Source of the DNA: Haemonchus contortus
Taxonomy: Eukaryota; Nematoda; Chromadorea; Rhabditida; Trichostrongylidae
Direction of reading: 5' to 3'
DNA length: 64,000 bases
Assembly: GCA_000469685.2 (NCBI GenBank)
Contig: LS997565.1
Span: 25,909,272 to 25,973,271, forward strand
The notes below the pieces were generated by a model. It was not told the DNA's origin. It made no database searches and was given only the letters and a program-made list of their open reading frames with translations. The stretch's first letter is position 1; the number at the start of each line of letters is the position of its first letter. Below, piece after piece: positions 22,773 through 34,833 of this stretch. The translations under genes were made by a program, and so were the position numbers.

Positions 22773-25700
22773 ATGGTTGTGCGGAAGATTGACGAGAGAC
22801 CCTTTTATCTAAAAGTCGATGGCAAATGGGTATATGTGGATGAAGATGTGCTCAGGAATCATCCCGGAGGAAGTGCCATCACCACCTACCGCAACAAAGA
22901 TGTATGCAACTATTCGATATGGTTTTCCTTAATCGCAACCTGCCTTCTCTTCTCTCCTGGAACTAGGATTGAAAACATTCCCAAGGAGATTGCTACGTTG
23001 GTGGTCATACCATCGCACGACCTGAGAGTTTTTTGATCGTTTCTTATCAGAAAATGCTGTGAAATGAGATTAAACGTCAGCGATAACCTCCCACAAAATG
23101 TCCTTCAATTTAGTAAAAACTCGAAGTGAATTGTTCTGTGGTGGAGCTACTCAAAATTATTCTCAAACATTTGTTTACAAGTAACCTTCACATTATTTCA
23201 AGGTTGTATTATTGTCTTAAAAAACTAATGGGAAAATACTATCCCATTAGCTCGGTGGGTAGACATGAAGAAGGCAGAGACATGCTTTTTTGTATTTTAA
23301 TGACTTGAGAGGAGACCTACGGTAATGTAAGCTAACCCATGCTCACACCAGCGTAGGTCTTCTCTACCATGCCTACGTGTGGCTTCATTGGCATCATGAG
23401 TATGCGATGAGAGTGTTTGCTAGTCAGGGTAGTTAGCTCATTGCTAGAGCTGTCGTGGAATTACTTCATTCCTTGCTGGAAAACAAAAGCTCTCCTGTGA
23501 GCCTCTTTCAGTTGAGCCCACTTTCCTTCTCGTTGTCCATGTTCAATCTTACCCTCAGATTATGATATGAAACCGTGTATGCCATCAGGGCAGCTCGACG
23601 TTTCTTGATAGTAACCCTTTGGAAGGCAAAAGTCCCTTACTTGCTCTTCTTGAGTTTCCTGTTCGCAGTGGCATTTGCCAGAAAATGCTCTTCCCTTCGG
23701 CTCTTCTCTTCAAAGTCAGAAATTCATGGGACCTCATCAACTATGACCCAACTATTTTATGAGATTCACTCTTCTGAAAGCCAGAGGTGTAACAAGTCAT
23801 TGTTTACTCAATCGATCACAGATTCAAGGGAAGTTGTGAGATAGGCCATTTGGCGCACTCATCTTGCTTCAATTTACCTGGCCGGCATAGAATGGGAGTT
23901 AGACCTCGGGTCTTTGGCTATTGTTGCTAGCAGCAAGGTGTGAGTGATTGTCGCCAGACGTGTCCAGGAGCATGACTTACTGTTAGTCAACAATGGCTAC
24001 AGCTTTGTCCAAGCAACATTTCAAATCGAATAATAGTGCCATCTCAGACAGAATCAAATGCGAGGACCATCTCAAATGCCGGTCTAGCCCATATTTGTAA
24101 TTCCAAGTGCGCTTTTTTCAAAATTTCTTTTCACTAGTGGGTAGGTACGTAAATACATGACCCTTGAATTTGTTTGTACCCTTTTGTATCAGCAAACCGG
24201 ATTGAGAGGAGGTAGGTCTTTCTTGGCATTTCAAGCGGGCCAGCCGTTATTGTTATTTATTATAATAATTTTTTACGAAATTTATCAAATTCCTAATAAC
24301 TCACAAAAAATACATTGTACTTCTTATACCAACTAAATTCTTTGCCTGTTACATAGAATTCTTTGATCCTTCGGCACCTTTTAGATTTACTACTTTTTTC
24401 CTTATCATTGATAAAAAGGGCGGAAGTGGTGTTGTTACAACTTGCGAGCTATCCCACCTGCATGGTCTCAGACCCGATATTCGGGCTTGATTGACCTAAG
24501 CACCGGATCGATATTCGCTAAGGTCAATCAAGCCTTCCATGACTCAACGGTCGGTTTATTCGTAACAGATGGGTCGTCGAGGACAAAAGCGCGGAATTGT
24601 ACAGCGGCTGGCAACCGCAACTCATTCAGTACGTAGGCCATAGGTCCGTACATAAGCATTCAAAAGGCCCGTACAATTGTGAGTGAAATTGGAATACGGG
24701 GCGCGTCCCAGAAAATGGATTGATCAGTGGCTTATGACTTTATCCGTACCATTACGTTTGACAACAACTTTAACTGCCCAAATTTACTACTTGGGGGTTT
24801 ATGCGATACCTTTGAACTGAAGAAAGAGTCCCGAACTAAGATATCACGTACACTACGGTGCATAGTATGTACTCTTCAAAATTCTCTACCTGACGCTGTT
24901 GGGAAACTCGTCTTCCGAAACTTCTCTGCAACCAACTACCTCAACCTGAAGCATTGAGTCTGATTTCGGATCTCAAATACGATCGCCCTTGAATGCTAAA
25001 AACCTGGAAGTGCATACCGAATGCTTCATAAACTTTCGAAAGAAGTCGAGGAAAGAAGGTAAACGAAGGTCTTGTAGCTTGTTTGGTAGTTTGCAGGTTT
25101 CCATTACAAAGAATAACTTTTAGTTATACGCAGTCACGACCCTACATACTTCCAACCTTCCACTCCCCTTCGCAAGTTAGCAAGCATGACTTTCTTTGCT
25201 CCTGATTCCGGCACATGATCCTAACGGCTTAGTTCACGTTAGAAATGGATTTTGAGATTTCTCCTATGAATGAACTAGGGACCCAAGGAAAGCGTAAAGG
25301 GCTGTCGAACAGGGAAACAGCCAAGATAGGCTGTAATAAGGGCAATAATAAAAATGACTTTTGAGTTATCCCGCTTGAATGAAAGTATAGGATCCCCGAA
25401 TGCCGTAGCTTTGGCGCTGTCCTACCTGAAAACGGCCTATATGGGGCATTATAAAGCTTAAAAATTGTACTGTGTGAACCTTCGGGACGAGTTCAACCGG
25501 CATTGTAGAGGCTACACCAATCGCAAAAAAGCCAGTGTAGGGAGATCAAACAACTTGATGTTCAATAGCGGCAGTGAAAAGCAGTCATGTACTGTTCTTG
25601 CTTGATGTAGCCAGCTCATTGTGCAAGAGCAATATCGGAAATCTCGTCCGAATGCCCCTTCCATGTTATTTCCGTCATGGTAATCTCGTCCAAGCTTTAA

Positions 25701-28700
25701 TATCCCTATGCCTTTGATGAGCCTTACTTTTCTCGAAATCGGCAAATTTTCTCGCTTTCTCCGTTACCGATGAACTAATCCTACCCTACACTCCTGCTTT
25801 TTGACTGAAAAGGGGTAACTCAAAATTATCGTGGAATGTGCCTTTGAATTCTTTTTTAGAGCCTTATATTTCTCTGAACCCGCCGATTTTCGCATTTTCT
25901 TCGCCCTTTTTGAACTATTCTAACTATTCTAAACTATCACTTCCATCACTCGTCTGAAACTGGATAACCCAAAATTTTCGTGAACTTCCTCTTTAATCCG
26001 AATTGCATTTAAGCCCTCTGTGCAAATGAAGCATTTTGTGATTTCTTTACTTAGTTTTCATTCATCTCGAGCATGTATTTTTATCCCTTCAATCTTTTAA
26101 TTTGGGGCAATCGCAACGATAGATAGCGATCTTCACAGCTGTTGCATTGATTAACCATCTAAGGAGATATATAGATGAGTGCTTGGAAGAGAACCATCGG
26201 TCACTGAGCCAGTGGACTTCCAAAAGTTAGACGTTTATCTGCTTCAATGTTGGTAAACGGCCAGCCCTTATTTATTTTGGGACGACTTTTGGATGCGGCC
26301 GTGATTCCGATTGAGCGTTTGCCTCCATATCTAAAAGTAAGCTTGCACCACGTGATATGTAGATGCCCTCAACGACTCAAATAACAGCCAGTACTCAATG
26401 ATCTGTGAGTTTATGCATTTTCGAGAAAAACATCAATTTCGGGAGAAGCTACTGAAGCAGTGTACCTAAGAAGCGAAGCAGAAGTGAAGCTTCTGTTTAT
26501 AATGAGTTTTTGCGAAGTAGAAGTAGGAGACAGTCCAATGAAAACCTTGAATTCAAATGATTCCTCATAGCCTGCACAAATAACTAGTAACATATCTGTC
26601 CCGGTCATCAAATTTGTCCCTTACAGCTTCTTAAGACATTAGGACAAATGGGAGTAACATCTGATAAGTCTCCATGTTAAAAGGAGTCCGTCTAAGCAGT
26701 CAGAAAGCTAATCACGTTAATGAGTTATCTCTAATCCGTGAGTCACGGAAGTAGGTGAGCAAGCTAGCTTTCAAAGACTCTCCTTTCTAATCGCCGCACC
26801 AGAAACTCCTAGCCATTTTTAACTAGGTGATATTCGATCTGATTCTTCTGCTTAACGTTCCGCATTTTGAATGTAAGCCGAGTAGGGAATTATATATAGA
26901 GTTAGAAAGAAGTTTTGGAGGACTCTAACGAGGATTTTGATCGATCGACTCTGAATAATGAATGTGTGACTGAGCCGTTTTCTTGAATTTTCCTAAAAAT
27001 TTGGGTATAAACTTTATTAGGATAGAGTTTTGGCGGAATCGAATTCTCCAGAGACAGCAAGTATCGTATCAGTTTATGACTATCCGATCAAACATCTACA
27101 CTATTCCACAGAAGTTCAAGACCACCGGGCAAGCAGGTGACTAGGAAAACCACTGACCGCAGCTCTGTGGATTTTCCGAAACCACCCAGCAACAATGGTA
27201 GTCCAATGAAACTTATTTACAAACTTCGAAAAATTAAAGAAAACAACTCTGTAACTGTAACTGTCAGTAACTTCGCAGTTATGCCGAGGTTCATAGAAAG
27301 TCGTACCTGGAGTTACTGTGATTATGGAGCAATCATTTCCACAATGGCCTTGGTTTTTATTCTCATATCTTTTCATGATCAGCCTTTTGTTTTCGATAGG
27401 ATGAGCTAGGGCGAAAAGATTCAAGGATGTGAAAGATGACCAGTTGATCTTGAGCGTTCTTGGACCACAGATGAAAAACTTTCCCAGGGAGTCTTTTTTT
27501 TAGAGTAAACCTCACCAGAAGCTTTTGCTAACGCCAACGCAGTAGCCATCGCAATCTGCGCAATACTTCACAGTATATAGGCTCACGAAACCCATATACG
27601 TGATAAACAGACCCTCTAAGCTAAGCTAAACCTGTTACTTGCTTCATTTCCCTGAGGGCAAGTTGTATTCATGACCTTCACGCTGTGTTCACCAGTGTGA
27701 AATTAATGACGTGTTTCACGCATAGTCTCCAGGATGACTAGCTCAATCGACCAGTTGATTCGGTTTGATTGAAGAAGTCGGTTCATCTTTTTTTTTCATC
27801 GTACTACGTTCTAGTATTCCATATCTTGGCGTTGGAAATCTCGTCTTAGGTAACCAAACAAGAGAGTGGTAGGGCCATAAAGCCTGGAGGAGTAGCATCC
27901 TGCGTACCACATGAAGCGTTATCGGATTCCATCTCAGCCGCTTACTTTTGAATCGCGACCAAAGTCCAAGCATCTGAGACTTCAAAGATTTTCAATTTGT
28001 AAAATCACAACAAGCTACATACCAACGTGTCAATGAGCTGAACAGCATTTCAGGCGACCACAGTCTTCCATACATTCCATGCAGGATCAAAGAAAGCCTA
28101 TCGATGGCTGCAACAGTTGAAGCAACAATGTCCTACCCAAAATCCACAGATTGTAGATGAGAAGGTAATTTCGTCATCCTTAAGCTAGTTCAGACAAGGC
28201 TTCTCCAGCGCGTCATTGAACTTCTAAATTTCAGCTGGGATTCGGTCCGTGTCCCAGATATGGGTGAAGAGTAGAGCACCTTCCGTTTTAATTTGGTGTT
28301 CCCTCATTTTTCCATTAACGTTGTGAAGCATCGCATTCGTGTAGGGACGAACAGAATTGAAAGTGTCCCAGCTCTCATTCGCTCGAATCGCTGGCATTTG
28401 AATATTGTGAATAGCTCTAGAGATTTCTTACCGAAGCGGTTTACAACGTCGAATAACTTCTGAGATTCTGAAACGACAGACCCTATAAAGCTACACAGTG
28501 CCTTCAATCGCAACGAGCTTCTCAAGACTGAATTATATCATTTATTCTCCGTTGAGCTTCTATAATCGCTCAACATTCTTGAATACTATGTGTCCAAATA
28601 CCAAAAGAGGCATATGCGCTTTGATCTCCCGGAAATGTAATAGGTGCTCCAGAGCTTTGAAAACCATAGCCTACTCACAACTTCTCGGAAACGCAGCAAA

Positions 28701-31700
28701 TTCAACAGAGATAGTCGAGATCGTAAGACAAATTTCTGAACAGCTCCAAACCGTTCCGCCTCGAATTCGATTTCAATCGTAATCCACCCGAAGCTCTCAT
28801 ACCCCTGTACTTGTAAAAAAATATTTCGTATTCCCAGCAAGTCTTAACTGAATAGCCGTATCGGTTAGGAGCAAAACTTTTTCAGCAAGTACTTCAGATG
28901 GTAAAGTCGTATGAGCTCTCTGGACTTCAGATGATAAAGTCGTACTAGCCTATACCATTACCCTCTAACAGCAAGAGTAAACGAGTTGATGAATATCCTT
29001 TGACCATTCCTTAGTCGACCTATTCACTTCATAATCCTCAGTGAGCATGCGTTTCATTTTATGGACCCTCAATTTTCTCAGGAAGAAATGCTACCTGGCT
29101 ATGAGGACGTAAATATGGGTGACTTTGATATAACTGAAGAGAAGAGCGCATCGATCACGAAGAGCTTCGATCAGCTTCGACTTCGAGTTCGTCAGGAAGG
29201 CCTAATGGACGGCAGTTTTCTTTTCTATTCCAGAAAGGTTGGGTGACCCCTTCATTTTTTTTTTCGTACTGCTTGCTGCTTGCTTCTTCCATCCACACGT
29301 TCTGTCGTTGACTATCTGCAGTAGCTCAATTTCTTCGTATGATAAATATTTGTAACCAACTATTTAGGTTGTAGAGTCGCTCCTGATCATTTCCATGGCC
29401 GTCTACCTACAGTTCAACGGTTGGTATCTGTTGTCGGCTGTGCTCATGGGCCTTGCATGGCAGCAGCTCGGATGGCTCATCCATGAGTTCGCACATAACC
29501 AGCTTTTCAAGGACCACTGGCACAATGATCTAGCCAGGTAGATTCGTTTTTGAAAATACAGTGTTACATGGTACTATTGATTGCAGTAATTTACAGTTAT
29601 TTTGTGGGGAACTTCCTGCAAGGATTCTCTTCGGGAGGATGGAAGGAGCAGCATAATATTCATCACGCTGCTACCAACGTCGTCGGACGAGACGGAGATC
29701 TCGATCTGATGCCTTTGTGGGCTACCGTTGTTCAAGACCTTAAGGTAAATTCACTGTTTTCCAAAGAGGACATTTAAGAAAAGAAAAGCTGAACGTTGCT
29801 GGCTACGGACTCTTCAGTTAGAGGCGCCATGCTTGGTACGGTACAGGCTTATAGATCGAATTCATCACAAGACCTTTGATCATATTCAATTATAATTCAA
29901 AAATTTTATTGGGCTGGCTTTGCCAAAGAAATAAGAGAAGCTTGGTTCACCTTCACTTAGGATTCCGAGGTGTAGAGATCTAAAAACATGAAGATTTAAT
30001 TTTTTAGCTTTAACCATCCCGTTTTTGGGATGCGCCGCACTCGACTGAAATAATGCGTATGTGGCCTCGCTACGACTGACACCTTTCATAGTAGGGGGCA
30101 TTGGGCTTTGAGCGTGGAGCGTCGAACGCTAGGCGTTGATTGTTGAACCCTAGCCGATTGTTGACAAAACCCATCTTCGATCGATACCGCACGGGTAGGC
30201 GGTGGATAATTCTTTAGTCGAACTTTATTGGTTGCATTATTCGATTTTATTTTGCAATTTTTTTTTCGAATACTGATTTGTTAGTTTTTGGTTTTTGGCT
30301 GCTTCGGTAATATGTGACCAAAGCAGATCACTTTGGGAGATCTGCGCAGATCTACCTGGAAAATAACATGCTTAACGCAAAAACTGCCAGTGGCGGCGCG
30401 AACGCTAACGCGGCCTATGAGCGCTCAACGCTATACTCTGAAAGCGCTCACTTGCGGCGGCCAGCGAATGCGCTGGCCAGTGCTTTTGTCCTCTAAGAGG
30501 AGTGTGGTACTAAGTAACCAACTGCAAAGGGATGGAAGGCTAGGCTCGACCGACGTAAGCATCGGTCTAAGATTCGACAACTGCAGAGTGTGTTAAAGGG
30601 TCTGATACCCGTTACAACACCACATCTGCTCTTGGACAGAATTATATGTGAGCAATGGTAACAGTATTAGAGCTCTTCATCAGTAGAATGCATAGCTTAT
30701 GCATTTTACTCCATCGCAGTCACATGGGTTTCAAGGGTACCATCAGTGAACCACATACCTATGAATGAAGTCAATGTCGAGTTAATCGAAATCTACAGCA
30801 ATATACTGAAGCTACCTGAAGCATGTTAGATAGGCCCATCGGAAGTCAAGTACGCATTCAAGGTGTATTTAGATTTTCCAGCTATACCGAACCACTGTTA
30901 AACTTTCAGAACTTGGCTGAAATTATAAAACCTGATCTTGTTTGAGTTCGAGAGGACGACGACGCAAAAAAGTTAGAAGGAGAACTTAGTGCAGACTTCA
31001 TTCATGCTATTGGGACCTTTTCTATGTACATCATCATTATAAGTCAGATCGACCTGGGAAGGTATAGAGCTCTGCACCTAATGCATGAATAAATTCCAGA
31101 GTTTAGGATCATAAAAGTCGGGAATAGGTTCCGGGTCAAGAGCCAAATTTTACAATGCTTAACCGGAGTCGGATGATACCACCTTGTTCTGGTTCCCCAT
31201 CTTGTCCTTGAGCACTCCATTGAATCAGATGACTGTTAACGGCGCATAAAATAGTTTACAATTCACATGTAAATGTTAAAAACCATTAGCCAACAAAGAG
31301 CTTTATTTAAGTTTTTTTTGTCGTCGATGACGGCATCTTTACGTAACTATCCGCGTAGTATGGATGGGTCGAAGTGAATCCATTGGTGACAAAAGCTTTC
31401 TTTCTTTTGTCTGTGCAAGCAAGGGTGCTCTTGCTTCTGATCTTCTGTTACCACCTGAAGATATGTATTGCACTGAATTGCTTCCACTGTGGCTTACACA
31501 GAAGGGTCCGAAGTTCGATCTTCAAGCACTGATCTCAGCCAGTTTTCGCTTATTTCCGTAACCAGGACGAAATCCTCTACTAAATGACAGGAACTTCTTC
31601 TGAAACTTGGTGACTTCGAGACTTGCAACGATATCCAAATTATCAGAAGTCTCTCTGAAACACGACAACGGTACCACTCCGAGGTAGCTATGAGTTTCAG

Positions 31701-33099
31701 ATGGCCGACAACTGGTGGTTGACGATTCTGCCCTACCAGCACATTTATTGGTCTGTGATGCTGCCGTTGCTTCGAATAAGCTGGCTTCTACAGTCCATCG
31801 TGTTTGTGAACGGGATGCCACAACACTACTATAAGTACTATCGAGACCGAGCTGTTTATGAACAGGTAACTACGTTCTAATGGGTTGCATTATCGAAGAG
31901 GTTGCTGCTCATAGCTTTAAAGTTGTCCTCTACTGTGTAGTTTTCCAAAAGTACGGTAGAAGTGTTGTTTTGTAGTGTCCTCTCAACACGGCTTCCTCAC
32001 CTTACCTATATTCAAAGAAATGAACAATACTCCAGAGATAGCTTATTATATGATGATCTTGAGGACAGTGGGAATATTTCGCTCTTTGGTGAATCTCTCC
32101 TCTGATTGGTAATCGTCCCAAATAAAAATAGTTTCTTCAGTAGGTCCGAGGCAATCACCAGCTTCCATACTACTCCTCGTAGGGTCTTTACGTAACTGTA
32201 TCTGAACCCTACCTCAATTTCCGGTATCTTTCCTATGAGTTTGCCTTTTAATAAGTAATATCACCGACTTTCATATCAATCTACGTTTCCTGTATGTAAT
32301 GCGATCATTACAGGTATCTTTAACCCTACATTGGGTACTGGTGCTGTTACAGTTATATTTCCTTCCATCGATGCAGATCAGGTACGTGCCAACTCGAGCT
32401 AGCAATCTTTTTTTATCAAAAGTTCCCTTTCAGATTGATGTTCTTCGCAGTTTCCCAGCTAACCGGTGGATTCCTGCTCGCTCACGTCGTCACTTACAAT
32501 CATTATTCTGTGAACAAGTTCCCATGTGAGTCTAGTAAGGCTTGAGGAGGCCTAGTCCGCTTTTCAATCTGTCAGTAGGGCAATTTCTTGTACTCACCTG
32601 GTCAAAGTGTGGACTGGGTCACTACCATTTTGACGATTTTGTGCCTCATTTAGATACCTCAAAGATCATGTCCAATTACGCATGCCTACAACTGAATACG
32701 ACAAGAAACATGCGGCCCGGCATATTCATTGATTGGCTATGGGGTGGACTCAACTACCAAGTGGGTTGGGTGCAGTGATTGGTTTTCAGACCATTTACGG
32801 CAGTCGCTGCAGCTTGTGGTTGTAACAATTTGCTAAATTACTCGATACTTCAGATAGAACATCATCTTTTCCCAACGATGCCTCGACATAATCTCAGCAA
32901 GGTTAGTTGATGGTACACAGGTTTTTTCTTCACATTCCATTCAGAAATGCTTCAGGTGATGCCCTTGGTGAAACAGTTCTGTGCAGAAAACGATTTGCCG
33001 TACATGGTCGACGACTACTTTACGGGATGGAAAATGGAAATCCAACAGTTTGCCAACGTCGCCAGAATTGCATCAAAGATGAAGAGTAAAATTCTGTAA
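22773..33099 (+). CDS. fat-4: Front-end fatty acid desaturase with N-terminal cytochrome b5 domain (FAT-4/FAT-3 type)
   Basis: Complete, 445 residues, 11 exons: 22773-22901, 28054-28164, 29082-29237, 29368-29537, 29597-29744, 31701-31865, 32314-32381, 32434-32525, 32654-32760, 32854-32901, 32956-33099. All splice phases agree. The cytochrome b5 heme motif HPGG is in exon 1. The three histidine boxes that bind the di-iron centre are HEFAH (exon 4), HNIHH (exon 5) and QIEHH (exons 9-10); the Gln in place of His in the third box marks front-end desaturases. Such enzymes sit in the ER membrane and insert a double bond between the carboxyl end and an existing bond of polyunsaturated acyl chains. 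Length fits the family (about 440-455). Blocks such as NVVGRDGDLDL, IMSNYACLQ and TMPRHNLSKVMPLV fit the delta-5 enzyme FAT-4 better than the delta-6 enzyme FAT-3; this choice is from family memory. Intron 1 is 5.15 kb. Confidence 0.95.
24417..24735 (+). mobile_element. tRNA-derived SINE, copy 4 (diverged), in desaturase intron 1
   Basis: It starts with GGGCGGAAGTGGTGTTGTTA and continues with the family blocks CGCTAAGGTCAATCAAGCC, GGACAAAAGCGCG and CAGCGGCTGGCAACCGC. Substitutions are frequent. The rest of intron 1 (22902-28053) holds no exon I could support. Confidence 0.65.
25810..26000. repeat. Solo right-end fragments related to the AAGGCAC MITE family
   Basis: GGGGTAACTCAAAATTATCG followed by TGGAATGTGCCTTTGA (about 25815-25850), and a weaker GGATAACCCAAAATTTTCG (about 25970), resemble the right terminus of the MITE at 53489. 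Left ends were not found. Confidence 0.4.
30002..30632 (-). mobile_element. tRNA-derived SINE, copy 5, apparently split by about 365 bp
   Basis: The 3' part of the SINE (minus strand) lies at 30002-30072 (AACCATCCCGTTTTTGGGA and GGGATGCGCC). The 5' part lies at 30440-30632 (GCTGGCCAGTGCTTTTGTCC, then GATGGAAGGCTAGGC and ACACCACATCTGC). The intervening 30073-30440 is unrelated and contains short self-complementary words such as GAGCGTGGAGCGTCGAACGC and GAGCGCTCAACGC. It lies in desaturase intron 5. Confidence 0.55.
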
Positions 33100-34833
33100 T
33101 GGTATTCGCATAAATATCTGCGCACAGTTGGAAATCAATACGGAAATTGCACCACCCCTCCCCGAACATACTCCACCGAGTAACTCCACCAGAAACTACA
33201 CAGATTTCCTTCTCCTGCTTCCACGTGTTGAAGTCAAACAGTAATCTCCATTTGCGAAGCTTTTGGCCCGATGATATAGTGTAGGGAAAGATGGAAAAGC
33301 GATTCTGAGTAATCCGACATTGCAGAAGAAACCAAAAGAGTTCTTCGAGAACGTGCGGAGACTTTCATTTGATCTTGACATCTCTTTTGACTTCATTTCC
33401 ACATCATTTGACTTTTTTGCTGAATGAGTCGAGCTATCTTCAAGTAATTATGTAAGATACGGGACAGTGTGGATATCGAGTGACTATTATCACCCTGCTT
33501 TACGATTAGTATAGAATCACCAGGCAGGTCGCGCGACTTACGCCGGACTTCATTCCTTACTTTTACCAAGTAGTTAGAAAGTGTAGTGAGGGGGGGGGGG
33601 GTACATTTCTTTTATCCAACACTGAGGTCTAGAGTGCAGAGGAGTGGTACCGGACCTGACCTGTACTTACAAACGGTTCCAGGCGAAATGATATGGTTTC
33701 AAGCTAAGCCTCAGTAGGGAAGGAGCTGCGGAGTAGGAATGGGTTGACTACCTCGAACAAAAAGCTAGGAGGATGGGGTATGAGCTGAATATTGATTTGA
33801 CTCACCCACTTCGGTGCCCCTTCCTTCCTAAAGCTCTGATCAAAAACTGTATGCTCTCAGCTAAGGAATGTTAATTAGCCCAATTATGGGCTAACCTCCT
33901 CTTGTTAAAATTATGTTGAAAAAAATCGGTGGTCTCCCAACTACATTATCACCTCCGATTTTTGTAAAGTCATACATAGCACGATGCCGGTACAAATCGA
34001 AATCACAGCTTTAAAGAACCCACTTTACTCGACATCGCTCACTTCACTCCGCAGTATTCACTCTGCTCCATCAACCTACCCATCAAATTACTGCCTCATA
34101 TATAAAAAGGAAGTGTAAAATGTGGTTTTATATCGTACCACCTGTTTTCTCAGGCATCGTTCACCGTAGCAGTGGAATGAATCGCTAATTTATCGAGGGG
34201 GAACCTTCACACTATACTCGATTTCATTGCATACACAATGTTTTAAACAAGCGCTCAGAGGTTTCAGTTTGCTTCTTGGCTCACAGAAATAAAAACTGAT
34301 CAATTCGAAAGCCATCTCGACTCTCCTCGTTGCCTCATGAAATGGATACACAGTTGCTTTTTAAAGAGGGCATTCGTTGATTCGCTTGATGTGAATGCGA
34401 TGGTTCTAAGCAGGTCATTAGACGGACTTATCTGGTGGTTCGAAAACAAGAATGGGTATGTGTGGTGAAAGGAAGCACAATCTACCTCTGTACAGCTGAT
34501 CGGCCTCAGAGTGATCCAAATTTTTTGACTAAAGATTAGCTAGGGACAGATTTCATTAGATACAGCCTCTTGTTTTTCACAGATTTATATTTTAGCCTCA
34601 TATATTGCAAAACGATAGAGCAAAGGAAAAAACATCAAGATTGATATTAAGACATAAATATTCTTACACTTTTCTACCCAGCACTACAGAACTTCTGAAA
34701 TCAAACAGCATAAAGATGAAAATTTTATAACAACATGCTTATTTTTCTGATCTCTTAACTTGCTATAATCCTGTACAGTTAGATCCCAGACCCACACCCG
34801 AAGAAGCCCGCTCTTACATGAAACATCTGCGAT
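33100..34833. other. Convergent intergenic region between the desaturase and SPT5 genes
   Basis: It holds the 3' ends of two convergent genes. A run of 12 G sits at 33590-33601. Sequence near 33790-33850 (CTCACCCACTTCGGTGCCCC) resembles the stretch near 21775 (CTCACCCACCCAGAGCTCC), a likely dispersed repeat. No gene found. Confidence 0.5.
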
